Of a stretch of DNA of 58,590 nt, positions 18,909 through 28,581 are shown piece by piece. The notes under the pieces are model-generated. The model did no database searches. It saw nothing but the letters and a program-made list of their open reading frames with translations, and had not been told where the DNA came from. The number at the start of each line of letters is the position of its first letter. Position 1 is the stretch's first letter. Source of the stretch: Lachnospiraceae bacterium (GTDB lineage Bacteria; Bacillota; Clostridia; Lachnospirales; Lachnospiraceae); contig JAEEIN010000178.1 in the NCBI GenBank assembly GCA_016281385.1, positions 1 through 58,590 on the forward strand. Reading direction: 5' to 3'. The position numbers and the translations under genes were made by a program.

Positions 18909-18937
18909 TTGATTTTCGTATGAAAAGATAGTACCAT
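18909..18937 (+). promoter_or_regulatory. Promoter of the antitoxin RNA, copy 2
   Basis: TTGATT and TACCAT are 17 bases apart, as in copy 1 at 11453-11481. The flanking GATAG and the AAAGCATAAAAAGGGTGTTG start region are also conserved. Confidence 0.62.
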
Positions 18938-18943
18938 TAAAGC

Positions 18944-19036
18944 ATAAAAAGGGTGTTGCCGTAGTTAACGGTTGACCCTCAGTGTTGGCTAAAAGAAATA
19001 ACCGCTACCTTAGGCTGGGGCGGTTATTTCTTTCTC
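18944..19036 (+). ncRNA. Antitoxin RNA, copy 2 (orphan)
   Basis: This RNA has the same start region as copy 1 and ends at a stronger hairpin: AAATAACCGC (18996-19005) pairs perfectly with GCGGTTATTT (19020-19029), followed by a T-rich tail. By eye it is about 80% identical to the RNA at 11488-11577. Because its own toxin gene is truncated, it may be an orphan antitoxin that could act on the copy 1 toxin mRNA. That effect is inferred. Confidence 0.58.
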
Positions 19037-19113
19037 CTGTGATTACCGAAAATGTATCCAAGTTCGAAGACAGCTATCCCAAAGGACAGCAATGCGAGAA
19101 ATGCCGCAACCAT
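19024..19113 (-). pseudogene. Truncated holin-like toxin gene, copy 2
   Basis: The minus strand still encodes FLALLSFGIAVFELGYIFG and a basic tail, clearly homologous to the copy 1 toxin (LALLSFGIAMFQLGYLFG). Compared with copy 1, about 170 bases are gone (equivalent to 11641-11812), removing the toxin promoter, leader, ribosome site and original start. The terminator hairpin is now fused to the coding sequence, so the only ATG (19113) comes from the hairpin itself and lacks a ribosome site (the sequence before it is CCCTCGC). I read this as a dead or silenced toxin. A 29-residue frame remains open, so expression from a chance promoter cannot be excluded. Confidence 0.7.
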
Positions 19114-19136
19114 GCGAGGGTTGTGGCATTTTTTTG
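19100..19136 (+). terminator. Hairpin with T-run, copy 2
   Basis: AATGCC and CAACC pair with GGTTG and GGCATT, followed by a T-run. It corresponds to 11816-11851 but now abuts the truncated toxin frame. Confidence 0.7.
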
Positions 19137-19215
19137 TTGGCCTTCGCAGAATTTTCAGCATATTTCCCAATGGCTTTTTTGGACGCGACAAAACCATGAT
19201 AAAAAGGGTGTTGTC

Positions 19216-19244
19216 TTGCAATTTACCCCCGATAAGGGTAAAAT
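19216..19244 (+). promoter_or_regulatory. Promoter of giant repeat protein 2
   Basis: TTGCAA and TAAAAT are 17 bases apart, with an inverted repeat ACCC/GGGT in the spacer. Just upstream at 19199-19212 is a third copy of the TAAAAAGGGTGTTG motif that begins both antitoxin RNAs. The 18875-19283 gap holds only the decayed toxin locus and this promoter. Confidence 0.6.
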
Positions 19245-19283
19245 GTTCATACAATATTTTTATGCTATGGAGGGTTACATATA

Positions 19284-22200
19284 ATGAGAATCAAACGTGG
19301 TTTGGCATTTATGCTGGCACTGCTTCTTTTGTTCTCGGAGACTGCAACGGCCTTTGCGGCTGATGTTTCCGGAAGTGAAGCGGGGCCTTTTTCATTATCC
19401 GAGGAGCAGGTTTTGGATGTGTCCGAGGATGATGTGATTGATGTGGTGTCGGATGAGATCACAGAGAATGTGTATGAAGATTCTGAACCCACATTCACAT
19501 TTAGTGAAGGCGATTATAAGGCTGTATATTATTACGGCTTAGAGACCGATGTGCGCAATAATTCGTTCATGGTCAAAAGTAATGCCATAATACAGCCGGA
19601 GAATTCTGGCTCTGTAATGTTTTTTGATTATGGCACGGCCGGAACCTGGACAGCTGCGGCAACGCTGGCCAATGCGGTTGATAAAGAAGAGCATAAACCT
19701 GTAAAAGCCGATGCTAACGGATATCTCCCTGTGGGCGAGTATTTGATGCCCTTGACGAAGGAAGTATCTTCGGTGGAATATACGGGATATTTTCCTTTTG
19801 AGGTAAAATCACTCGACTCGATTGAGGAGATCAAATCCACTACGCCCAAAGAGGGTGCGGGTCTGGGATATCATTGGTATAAGCTGGCAACCTCTGACGG
19901 ACAGGTCTATAAGCCCAAACTTGAATTTAACAATTATTTGGGGAGCTGGTTACTTGAAGAGTACTACTTTGATGAAAATGGCAAAGTGCAGCTTGAAGCT
20001 CAGGGAGAATCGAGACTTCCCGGAGCAGATGGCAGAACGTACTATATTCTGGTCAGAAATGATTCAGACGACGGATTCATTTTATCCATAGAGCAGGGAA
20101 AACTGGTAACGGGTTTGTCAATTGATAAAGGTCCTGCAAAGACGCAGTTCTATTACGGCGTTGAAAATATTTGGAACGGCAGTTTTGACGGACTGAAGCT
20201 GAAGGGAACTTATAAAGACGGATCTGAAGAAATACTTGAGGTCAGACGATCTTATCGTGGGGAAGGACTCCCTCAGAATACCGATTTCTTTGAGTATAAG
20301 ATTGTCAACAGCACAACCGGTGAGACGATAGAAAGGGACTCTGCAGGCTACTATCCCGTGGGTAGCTATACCGCAAAAATTTCTGTAGACGGAAATACTG
20401 TTGCTTTTCCCATTGAGATAATCTCACTTGATTATATGCCCTTGATGTCAACCGATCCGGACTATCCGGTGAGCCTCTCCGCTGAGGGGGCATCTCCCAA
20501 ATATGTAAAAACATTTTTCAAGTTAGATGTCGAAGCAGGCAATACGTACAATATAACGTTTTCAGATGAAAAGAATTCGCATGCATTCATTGATGAATAT
20601 GTGGTATATAGATATAATGCTCCTCACTATGACGGCATAGAAGTTAAAGGGGATAATAAAAATATTTCATTTACGGCAAATAGTACAGAAACGCTGTATT
20701 TGTCATTCAGAGTCTTTACGGAGTGTAATGTTTATGCAAAGAAATTGAGAACGATCAGTTCTCTCAAACTTGAAAAAACTCCTTCGGAAGATCGTTACTA
20801 TGCATATTTTACTCAGAATATTACTCCGTATGGAGCTGAACTGTACGCATCCTATATGGATGGACTCATAGGACAAACGATCAAATTCGATGAACTTGCC
20901 GAAAATGGCATTTCCAGTTACCTCATTGATGATGATGGGGATCGGGTTAATATTGTAAAATATAACGGTTTCTACGGATACCCTTCCGGAAATTACACAC
21001 TTTTATTTGATGCTGACGGCGCAGGGACCGGTTATCCTGTAACGATCAAGTCATGGGATGATATTCCTAAACTGGAGGTTGGAAAGTCGGAAGTCCTAAA
21101 GGCTTCGATGTATTATGTTAAGGATAAAAACGGAAGTACCGTAAGTCTCCGTTTTGTTGAACCGATATATAAAATGCATCTCGATCCCGGTGATTATGCA
21201 ATTACATCGAATGAATTTACATCTGTTTCGTACATATATGATTCGCAAGGCAATAAACTGACGGGTGTGGATAGTCGATTTGAAAAGACCCATTACTTCA
21301 CAATTTCCAAAACGGGAGATTATTATGCATCGCTCCAGTCGGCAGACAATACAACGATAACTCTTAAGGGTGGTGCCGATGTTCTTAAGCCGGTTGAAAT
21401 CATAGTCGGAACTCAACCTGTCAAAAGGACATTCTTATATGGTTTTGATGATCCGGATATGAGTGGTTATTCAATTTGCGTAAAATACAGCAATGGTACT
21501 TATAGCGACAACTTTGAGTATTTTTCGGACAGATGTCCTTTTGATTACTCCGTCAAAACAATAAGCGGGGATGAGGCATGGAATATAAGAGACGAAAACG
21601 GAAGATTGCCTGTAGGCAGATACTTCTGGCATATTTATGCGAAGGGTGCAGAATCGGTATACAAGGACATAGTGTTTGAAGTAGTTCCTGCAAAGATGGA
21701 TGCCACTCTTGTTCTCGGAAAAGAACAGTCGCTTGAGTGTAATATGCGAAAAAGCAATGACGGCTACTATTCTTACTATTTTCCGTTTGATGAAAAAGGT
21801 AATCCGCTGACTCCCTATCTGTTGGCGGTAGATTTGGAAAAAGGAGAATCATACCAGATTTTAAATGATTCTGCGTATGGAAGCATCCAATTATTCGGCC
21901 CTGATTATTATGAGATAGGATATGGAAATAAAGGTCTCAATTTTACCGCTGAAAAAAGCGGAACTCATTATCTGAAGGTGTATACTTCGGGCGGAAAAGT
22001 TTCTGTCAGCTCAGCTCCGGGATTGGTATATGTTACAGTAGAGGCCGGAATCAGAGAAAACATCATATTTGTCGGGGAAAATGAATCACAGCAGCAGGAT
22101 ATAATCAATAGCTGGTTTGTTAAAGGAATAGAACTGTTTCTTGAGTATGATAACGGTGATCGGGTATGGTGCGAACAGGGAGATCAGACGTGGACTGATC

Positions 22201-25200
22201 TTTCCATAAGTTACAGTAATGATCTGAATAAGATTTTACCCGTTGATCCGGATGATAACTACAATGGTGTTCTCGAAGCAGGCAAGGAGTATTATATTCC
22301 CATTACTATTCCCTGCTACGACGGAACAATAGCAAATGCTAAAGACGTTAGGTTCAGTGTAGCATCAAAGGCTGACAGAACGTTAAAGAGCGGGGATAAG
22401 ATCACACTTTCGACAGATGACGCAGGTCGTATCAGAGGATTTGGCGTTTATTATCTTGATGTTGAGGCGGGAAAAACTTACAGGATCAAATCAGACTGCT
22501 ATATCAATGTATCCACCGGGCTTAGCAGAGGTGATTATGTTGGAGGCATTTACGGCCATGCACCGATGATCTATACTGCCGATAAAAATGACATATTAAG
22601 ATTCGAGATAAGAGATGATTCAAAATTCGAGAAAAAACCGATAATAACTGTTGACGAGGTTGCAAAGCCCATAAGTGCATCGGTTACAACGGCACCTTCG
22701 AAATTGCAGTATGAATATGGCATTCTCTATCCGAAACCGGAAGGCGTTGTGATTACGGTTAAAACGGAAAATGATGATCAGGTTATCAAATATGATCAGT
22801 TCGAACAGTATGGAGTTCGTTGGGAATTCATCGATGCCGACACTAACAAGGCACCGAAATACGATTCAAAAAATAACGCTCCGAAGGGAAAATACTATTT
22901 CCGGTATAAAATCCCGGGCATAGGCAACTATGATGACACAAAGAATGAGATTACGATCGGTTCCGCCGATCCAAACTACAAGGTAGTATTTAATTCAAAC
23001 TACCCCATTGAAGTATCGAAGCCGGATGCGAAAGTTACCAAGACCTATTCGACAAACAAGATAGTAACGCTTGCGGCAAACAGCTTCAAATGTCCCGGTT
23101 ACAGGTTCTGCGGCTGGGCTGATGCACCGAACGGATCTGTTGAATACGTTGACAAGGCAACCGTTGAGAACCTTGCCGGAGAAGCGGATTCTGTGGATCT
23201 TTATGCTGTATGGCAACTTGAGAGATATTCCATCAAATGGCATCTTGAAGGCGGTGCTTTTGAATCCGGATGCGAAGGACCGACGGAATATACCATCAAT
23301 TCTTCAAAGATCGAGTTGCCCATTCCGGAAGCACTAAAGACCATGACCGGCTTCACTTTTGCAGGATGGTATACGGGAACCGATTACAGGACCGAGGCGA
23401 AGGCAATTGATGCCGGCTCCACGGGAAATCGCGATTTCTATGCAAAGTGGACTCTTACCGATTATACGGTACGCTTTAACGGAAACGGAAACACCAAGGG
23501 TGGTTCCACTAAGGATGTTAAGGTCTATTATGGAGTGGATATTCCTCTTACAAAGAACGGATTCAAATCTGATGCTGCTTTCCTTGGATGGGCACTATTC
23601 CCTACCGGAGAAGTTAAGTACGCAGATAAGGCTTCGATAAATATAAAGGACTGTTTGAGTGATGTCAAAGAAGGCAAGATACTTGATCTTTATGCGGTTT
23701 GGCAAAAAGATTTTGAAATCACCTATGAGACCGACGGCGGAACGTTTTCCGGTGAATGCCCGACATATTACACATATGGCTCCAAGTTCGATCTTCCCAA
23801 GCCCACTAAGGCAGGTTATACCTTCGCCGGCTGGTATAAAGACGCTGAGTTTAAGACAAAGATCGATAAGATAACAAAAACAACGTCGGGACATCTTGTT
23901 CTAACTGCAAAATGGACGCCTATAACCTATACGTTAAAATTTGATTCAAACGGCGGAAGCGGAAAGATCAAGAATATTACCGCAAAATATGAAGATAAGG
24001 TAATGCTTCCCGACAGGGGTTCTGTTAAGAAGGGATACAGACTTGTGGGATGGACCCGCCCCGAGTGCAAAGCGACTGCTGCAACTATAGACAGTCCGGA
24101 AGGATATCTTGATTTTCAGGAGAATTATCCGTTCTTCAATACTGTAGAAATACCTGTTAAGCAGCTGATCACAAGCGGCAAGACGATCTCCCTTGCAGCG
24201 GTATGGGTTAAGTGTGACTACTATGCTTACTTCGTGACTTACGGAGGAAGTTCGATCACACCTATTATGTATCACTACAACGGAAAAGGTGAAGCCTTTG
24301 AACTTCCCGCACCGCCTGAAAAAGACGGATATACATTTGATGGCTGGTATCTCGACGATAAGTTCACCAAGAAATTAACAACAACAAAGGGTCTCTACGG
24401 CAGCATTAGCATATATGCAAAGTGGAAAGCCGATTATGTTGTAAGCTTTGACAAGGCAGCAATTGAAGCTACCGGAACGATGGAATCCAAGACCTTTACA
24501 TTCAACAAGGCAGAAGCACTTCCGAAGAACGGATTTACCAGAACAGGATATGTGTTCATGGGATGGGATACAGATCCAAGTGCCGATGAGGTTGTTTTTG
24601 CGGACAAAGAAAAGATAACCGGTATTATCGGAAAACCGTCGATCACTTTGTATGCTGTATGGCGCAAAGAGTTTAACCTGATCTACAATGTAAATGGCGG
24701 ATCACTTCCGTATGGATATATTACGAGTTATACATATGGAGACAGTGAGGTTGTTCTTCCTACACCTGTTAAGGGCGGATATACATTCGGCGGCTGGTAT
24801 ACGGATGCCAAGTTTAAGAAGAAAGCTTCCATAAAAGCAACCACCTACGGAGATGTGGAACTCTTTGCAAAGTGGACCGGTAGTAAGTTTACTGTTGTAT
24901 TTGACGGAAACGGCGGAAAAGGAAAGATGAAGAAGCAGTCCTTTACCTACGGAACCGCCAAGGCCCTTACAAAGAATTCCTTCAAGAAGAAGGGATATAC
25001 ATTTAAGGGATGGTCGTTCTATGGAAACGGACCGGTGGAATATACCGATGCCGTAAAACTTTCCGACAAATATTCACCCGCGATCAATGCGATCGATATA
25101 GGCAGCTACAAGGAGACAATCTGGCTGTATGCTGTATGGGAGAAGGATATTTATACCATAAGTTACGATATGGGCGGTGTTATTCCCAATCCCGACAATG

Positions 25201-25382
25201 ATGCGCGCTACGAACATGTATATTCCATCGGCTGCGGATACACTCTTCCCGAACCCGAAAGGATCGGATATACTTTCCTTGGCTACTATTCAGACAAGAA
25301 GTTCAAGAAGAAAGTGACGGGGATCAAGCCTACCGATACCGGTAACAAGACCTTCTACGCAAAGTGGAAGATAAATAAGTAA
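19284..25382 (+). CDS. Giant secreted repeat protein 2 with InlB B-repeats
   Basis: This 2032-residue paralog of the preceding giant protein shares an almost identical signal peptide (MRIKRGLAFMLALLLLFSET, cleavage near AFA at residue 25). An acidic linker is followed by alternating Ig-like and pre-peptidase-C-like modules, with only one complete super-unit (starting near LKLEKTPSEDRYYAYF). Ten B-repeats run from about residue 1230 to the end, in the same long/short alternation and repeat by repeat similar to protein 1. It ends in TFYAKWKINK without any cell-wall anchor. GGAGGG at 19269 sets the start. The N-terminal parts of the two proteins have diverged more than their signal peptides and B-repeats, as expected if binding specificity differs. 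Function is inferred to be surface interaction; it is not shown. Confidence 0.85.
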   Translation: MRIKRGLAFMLALLLLFSETATAFAADVSGSEAGPFSLSEEQVLDVSEDDVIDVVSDEITENVYEDSEPTFTFSEGDYKAVYYYGLETDVRNNSFMVKSNAIIQPENSGSVMFFDYGTAGTWTAAATLANAVDKEEHKPVKADANGYLPVGEYLMPLTKEVSSVEYTGYFPFEVKSLDSIEEIKSTTPKEGAGLGYHWYKLATSDGQVYKPKLEFNNYLGSWLLEEYYFDENGKVQLEAQGESRLPGADGRTYYILVRNDSDDGFILSIEQGKLVTGLSIDKGPAKTQFYYGVENIWNGSFDGLKLKGTYKDGSEEILEVRRSYRGEGLPQNTDFFEYKIVNSTTGETIERDSAGYYPVGSYTAKISVDGNTVAFPIEIISLDYMPLMSTDPDYPVSLSAEGASPKYVKTFFKLDVEAGNTYNITFSDEKNSHAFIDEYVVYRYNAPHYDGIEVKGDNKNISFTANSTETLYLSFRVFTECNVYAKKLRTISSLKLEKTPSEDRYYAYFTQNITPYGAELYASYMDGLIGQTIKFDELAENGISSYLIDDDGDRVNIVKYNGFYGYPSGNYTLLFDADGAGTGYPVTIKSWDDIPKLEVGKSEVLKASMYYVKDKNGSTVSLRFVEPIYKMHLDPGDYAITSNEFTSVSYIYDSQGNKLTGVDSRFEKTHYFTISKTGDYYASLQSADNTTITLKGGADVLKPVEIIVGTQPVKRTFLYGFDDPDMSGYSICVKYSNGTYSDNFEYFSDRCPFDYSVKTISGDEAWNIRDENGRLPVGRYFWHIYAKGAESVYKDIVFEVVPAKMDATLVLGKEQSLECNMRKSNDGYYSYYFPFDEKGNPLTPYLLAVDLEKGESYQILNDSAYGSIQLFGPDYYEIGYGNKGLNFTAEKSGTHYLKVYTSGGKVSVSSAPGLVYVTVEAGIRENIIFVGENESQQQDIINSWFVKGIELFLEYDNGDRVWCEQGDQTWTDLSISYSNDLNKILPVDPDDNYNGVLEAGKEYYIPITIPCYDGTIANAKDVRFSVASKADRTLKSGDKITLSTDDAGRIRGFGVYYLDVEAGKTYRIKSDCYINVSTGLSRGDYVGGIYGHAPMIYTADKNDILRFEIRDDSKFEKKPIITVDEVAKPISASVTTAPSKLQYEYGILYPKPEGVVITVKTENDDQVIKYDQFEQYGVRWEFIDADTNKAPKYDSKNNAPKGKYYFRYKIPGIGNYDDTKNEITIGSADPNYKVVFNSNYPIEVSKPDAKVTKTYSTNKIVTLAANSFKCPGYRFCGWADAPNGSVEYVDKATVENLAGEADSVDLYAVWQLERYSIKWHLEGGAFESGCEGPTEYTINSSKIELPIPEALKTMTGFTFAGWYTGTDYRTEAKAIDAGSTGNRDFYAKWTLTDYTVRFNGNGNTKGGSTKDVKVYYGVDIPLTKNGFKSDAAFLGWALFPTGEVKYADKASINIKDCLSDVKEGKILDLYAVWQKDFEITYETDGGTFSGECPTYYTYGSKFDLPKPTKAGYTFAGWYKDAEFKTKIDKITKTTSGHLVLTAKWTPITYTLKFDSNGGSGKIKNITAKYEDKVMLPDRGSVKKGYRLVGWTRPECKATAATIDSPEGYLDFQENYPFFNTVEIPVKQLITSGKTISLAAVWVKCDYYAYFVTYGGSSITPIMYHYNGKGEAFELPAPPEKDGYTFDGWYLDDKFTKKLTTTKGLYGSISIYAKWKADYVVSFDKAAIEATGTMESKTFTFNKAEALPKNGFTRTGYVFMGWDTDPSADEVVFADKEKITGIIGKPSITLYAVWRKEFNLIYNVNGGSLPYGYITSYTYGDSEVVLPTPVKGGYTFGGWYTDAKFKKKASIKATTYGDVELFAKWTGSKFTVVFDGNGGKGKMKKQSFTYGTAKALTKNSFKKKGYTFKGWSFYGNGPVEYTDAVKLSDKYSPAINAIDIGSYKETIWLYAVWEKDIYTISYDMGGVIPNPDNDARYEHVYSIGCGYTLPEPERIGYTFLGYYSDKKFKKKVTGIKPTDTGNKTFYAKWKINK

Positions 25383-25393
25383 TGAGGTTTTTT

Positions 25394-25422
25394 CAGAGGC
25401 CCGTCAGAGGGCGGGTCTCTGC
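25394..25422 (+). terminator. Hairpin after giant protein 2 (weak terminator)
   Basis: CAGAG plus CCCG pair with CGGG plus CTCTG around a short loop. No T-run follows, so it may protect the mRNA end or terminate only poorly. Confidence 0.4.
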
Positions 25423-25460
25423 TTCTGTGAGGGGATCAAAAACAACAGGAGAATGATACG

Positions 25461-26411
25461 ATGAAACTTACAAATGAAGAATTAAAAAAGATCTATTTCG
25501 GTGCCTACAGATTTGAAGAGACAAAGGATGGTTTTCTGCAGGCTTTTCAGTACAACAAGGAGCAGGAAGACTATTTTGAAAGAGTAAGCGATTTCTGGTT
25601 CGAAAGATGTACCGCTTCGACCGTCAAGACGCTTGAGTTTTCTACTAAGGCCAAGAAGTGTTCTTTTTCCTATAAGATCATCTGGAGAGGATCGGAGGAT
25701 TCTGTTGAACTTGCGATCGACGGTATAGTTACGAAGATCTATTACCTCAGAGACCTTAAGAATGAAGGGGCATTTGAGTTTGATCTTCCCGAAGGTGAAA
25801 AGAACGTTGTTATTTATCTTCCCTCGGATGCAACGATGATCATAAAGGACTTTGAGATCGACGCTGAGGTCATTCCGGCTAAGAAGGGTGCAAAGGTACT
25901 TTGGCTGGGCGACTCCATCACTCAGGGATTCGGCCCTTTAAGAAGTTCATGTACCTATGTAAGTGTTGCAAACAGACTTCTTAACTACGACATCATCAAC
26001 CAGGGTATCGGCGGATATGTTTACGACAAGAATTCCCTTATGAAGATGGAGGGTTATACCCCCGATAAGATCATAGTTGCTCTCGGAACGAATCAGTTTG
26101 GCAGCGAGACCATGGACGATGTGGAAGAGTATTATGTACGCCTTATGGAGATCTACGGAAATGACATGCCCGTCCTTACCGTTACTCCCCTGTGGAGAGG
26201 AGACGTTCCCAACGGTGAGCCCACTCTTATCAAGTTCTGCAACAACATCAAAGAGATCTGCAAACAGTATAAGAACATTACCATCGTGGACGGATTCAAA
26301 CTCGTTCCCCACCTTCCCGAGTACTATCTTGACAACCTTCACCCCAATCCCCTGGGAGCCGAGGTTTACGGACGTAATCTCGTGGAAGCCATCAGAAAGA
26401 TCGGATTTTAA
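25461..26411 (+). CDS. SGNH/GDSL-family hydrolase with N-terminal beta domain
   Basis: This 316-residue protein has an N-terminal beta-rich domain (about residues 1-140) and a C-terminal SGNH hydrolase domain. Block I is LWLGDSITQGFG with the catalytic Ser, the block III-like motif is GTNQFG, and the catalytic Asp/His pair lies in LDNLHPN. The two-domain layout resembles carbohydrate esterase family 2 and related deacetylases, which remove acetyl groups from sugars. There is no signal peptide, so it is probably cytoplasmic. It follows the giant-protein gene by 78 bases and ends at a strong terminator. The precise substrate is unknown. Confidence 0.82.
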   Translation: MKLTNEELKKIYFGAYRFEETKDGFLQAFQYNKEQEDYFERVSDFWFERCTASTVKTLEFSTKAKKCSFSYKIIWRGSEDSVELAIDGIVTKIYYLRDLKNEGAFEFDLPEGEKNVVIYLPSDATMIIKDFEIDAEVIPAKKGAKVLWLGDSITQGFGPLRSSCTYVSVANRLLNYDIINQGIGGYVYDKNSLMKMEGYTPDKIIVALGTNQFGSETMDDVEEYYVRLMEIYGNDMPVLTVTPLWRGDVPNGEPTLIKFCNNIKEICKQYKNITIVDGFKLVPHLPEYYLDNLHPNPLGAEVYGRNLVEAIRKIGF

Positions 26412-26432
26412 AAACAAAAATGATAATGAAAA

Positions 26433-26460
26433 GGCCCGTCGTAATGACGGGCCCTCTTTT
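26433..26460 (+). terminator. Rho-independent terminator after the SGNH hydrolase
   Basis: GGCCCGTC pairs perfectly with GACGGGCC around a 5-base loop, then CTCTTTTGTTT. It separates this gene from the SOS promoter of uvrB. Confidence 0.9.
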
Positions 26461-26489
26461 GTTTAGGCGAAAATGAGTCAAAAAATGCA

Positions 26490-26503
26490 CGAACAAATGT
26501 TCT
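26490..26503 (+). promoter_or_regulatory. LexA (SOS) box upstream of uvrB
   Basis: The site CGAACAAATGTTCT matches the Firmicutes LexA consensus (CGAAC-N4-GTTCG) at nine of ten fixed positions. It lies nine bases upstream of the -35 box, so uvrB-uvrA is probably induced by DNA damage. Confidence 0.85.
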
Positions 26504-26511
26504 AAAATCTA

Positions 26512-26540
26512 TGGACAAAGCAAGGAAAAAATGGTACACT
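26512..26540 (+). promoter_or_regulatory. uvrB promoter
   Basis: TGGACA and TACACT are 17 bases apart, 44 bases before the uvrB ATG and just downstream of the LexA box. Confidence 0.65.
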
Positions 26541-26583
26541 TCTCTAACAATGTACCGTTAACAAAAGACGAGGTCGTATCGGA

Positions 26584-28581
26584 ATGGAATTTAAACTTCA
26601 CTCGGAATATCAGCCTACAGGCGACCAGCCTCAGGCAATAAAGGAACTTGTAGAGGGTTTTAAACAGGGCAACCAGTTTGAAACTCTGCTTGGCGTTACC
26701 GGTTCGGGTAAGACCTTTACCATGGCCAACGTCATTACAGCCCTTAACAAGCCGACCCTTGTTCTTGCCCATAATAAAACACTGGCAGCGCAGCTCTATT
26801 CGGAGTTTAAAGAGTTTTTTCCCGAGAATGCGGTTGAGTATTTTGTTTCTTATTATGATTATTACCAGCCCGAGGCCTATGTGCCTCAGTCGGATACTTA
26901 TATAGAGAAGGATTCTTCTATTAATGACGAGATCGACAGATTGAGACTTTCCGCCACCGCTTCCCTTACGGAGCGTAAGGACGTTATTGTGGTTTCTTCG
27001 GTTTCATGCATCTACGGTCTGGGTTCGCCCAAGGAGTTTAAGGCCATGAGTCTGTCGCTTCGCCGTGGCCAGCAGATAGATCGTGACGAGGTTATCCGTG
27101 GCCTTGTAAGCATTCAGTATTCGCGTAATGACATGGAGCTGAGCCGTAGTACCTTCAGGGTTCGGGGCGATATCCTTGATGTGGCGCCTTCCGTATCTTT
27201 TCACAGCGCCGATTACCTGATAAGGATCGAGTTCTTCGGCGACGAGATAGACCGTATAACGGAAGTTGATGCTCTGACGGGCAAGGTTTTAAGGACTCCC
27301 GACCATGTCATGCTTTTCCCTGCTTCTCATTATGTAGTGGAGCCCGATACCATGAAGCGCGCCTGCGAGGATATCGAGGCGGAGCTTTATGAACGTGTCA
27401 GATTCTTTAAGTCCGAGGACAAGCTGATCGAGGCTCAGCGTATAGCGGAGAGGACGAACTTTGATGTTGAGATGTTACGCGAGACCGGCTTCTGTTCGGG
27501 TATCGAGAACTATTCGAGACATTTTGCGGGAACCGCTCCCGGTGAGCCCCCCAAGTGTCTTCTCGATTACTTTGACGGGGATTTTCTTCTTATAGTTGAC
27601 GAGTCCCATATTACCCTTCCACAGGTTCGCGGAATGTATGCCGGCGACCGTTCCAGAAAAACAACACTGGTGGACTATGGTTTCAGACTTCCTTCAGCAT
27701 TGGACAACAGACCCCTTAACTTTAACGAGTTTGAGCAGCGTATAGATCAGATGCTCTTTGTTTCCGCAACTCCCGGCGATTACGAGGCGGAGCATGAGCT
27801 TTTAAGGGCGGAGCAGATCATAAGGCCCACGGGCCTTTTGGATCCGCCGGTTGATGTGCGTCCCGTTGAGGGCCAGATAGACGACCTTATCGGACAGATC
27901 AGGAAGGAAACCGCCAAGGGCTTTAAGGTTCTTGTTACAACCCTTACAAAGAAGATGGCGGAGGACTTAACGGACTTCCTTGCGGAAGCGGGAATAAGGG
28001 TTAAGTATCTCCATTCGGATATAGATACACTTGAGCGAAGCGAGATAATAAGGGACATGCGTATGGACATGTTTGACGTTCTTGTGGGTATCAACCTGCT
28101 GCGAGAAGGCCTTGATATTCCGGAGATATCCCTTGTTGCGATCCTTGATGCGGACAAGGAAGGTTTCTTACGTTCCGCAACTTCTCTCATTCAGACCGTC
28201 GGACGTGCCGCACGAAACTCCGAAGGTCATGTTGTGATGTATGCGGACACCATCACCGATTCCATGCGCATCTGTCTTGATGAAACGAAGCGCAGACGTG
28301 AGATCCAGATGAAATATAACGAGGAGCATGGAATCACACCCACTACCATAAAGAAAGCTATCCGTGATGTCATCAGCATCTCCTCCGGCGAGGCAAAGAG
28401 CGAGCCGAAGTTCGAGAAGGACGTGGAATCCATGAGCCGCATGGAACTGGAGCAGGAGATAAAGAAGATATCCGAGAAGATAAAGAAGGCGGCAGCGGAG
28501 CTGAATTTCGAGCTCTGCGTGGAGCTGCGTGACCGCATGCTCGAGATGAAAAAAGAATTGTATGATATGGAGTCAAAGTAA
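26584..28581 (+). CDS. uvrB: Excinuclease ABC subunit B
   Basis: UvrB is the DNA-damage-recognition helicase of nucleotide excision repair; UvrA loads it, and it recruits UvrC for incision. The 665-residue length is typical. Visible features are the Walker A site [10 protein letters not shown], the [16 protein letters not shown] beta-hairpin region, helicase motifs ([27 protein letters not shown]) and a C-terminal UVR motif that binds UvrC. The gene has its own LexA-controlled promoter, and its TAA shares a base with the uvrA start (TAATG). Confidence 0.98.
   Translation: MEFKLHSEYQPTGDQPQAIKELVEGFKQGNQFETLLGVTGSGKTFTMANVITALNKPTLVLAHNKTLAAQLYSEFKEFFPENAVEYFVSYYDYYQPEAYVPQSDTYIEKDSSINDEIDRLRLSATASLTERKDVIVVSSVSCIYGLGSPKEFKAMSLSLRRGQQIDRDEVIRGLVSIQYSRNDMELSRSTFRVRGDILDVAPSVSFHSADYLIRIEFFGDEIDRITEVDALTGKVLRTPDHVMLFPASHYVVEPDTMKRACEDIEAELYERVRFFKSEDKLIEAQRIAERTNFDVEMLRETGFCSGIENYSRHFAGTAPGEPPKCLLDYFDGDFLLIVDESHITLPQVRGMYAGDRSRKTTLVDYGFRLPSALDNRPLNFNEFEQRIDQMLFVSATPGDYEAEHELLRAEQIIRPTGLLDPPVDVRPVEGQIDDLIGQIRKETAKGFKVLVTTLTKKMAEDLTDFLAEAGIRVKYLHSDIDTLERSEIIRDMRMDMFDVLVGINLLREGLDIPEISLVAILDADKEGFLRSATSLIQTVGRAARNSEGHVVMYADTITDSMRICLDETKRRREIQMKYNEEHGITPTTIKKAIRDVISISSGEAKSEPKFEKDVESMSRMELEQEIKKISEKIKKAAAELNFELCVELRDRMLEMKKELYDMESK

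Noticed and set aside
19024-19254. Longer 76-codon version of the truncated toxin
   Set aside because: The extension has no homolog in copy 1 and runs through the terminator hairpin; only the last part is toxin-like.
16488-25382. CRISPR-like or short tandem DNA repeats in the giant genes
   Set aside because: Repeats are at protein level (65-95 residues) and too diverged in DNA; no spacers or direct repeats of CRISPR size.
25394-25422. Strong terminator after giant protein 2
   Set aside because: The hairpin has no T-run, so it is listed only as weak.
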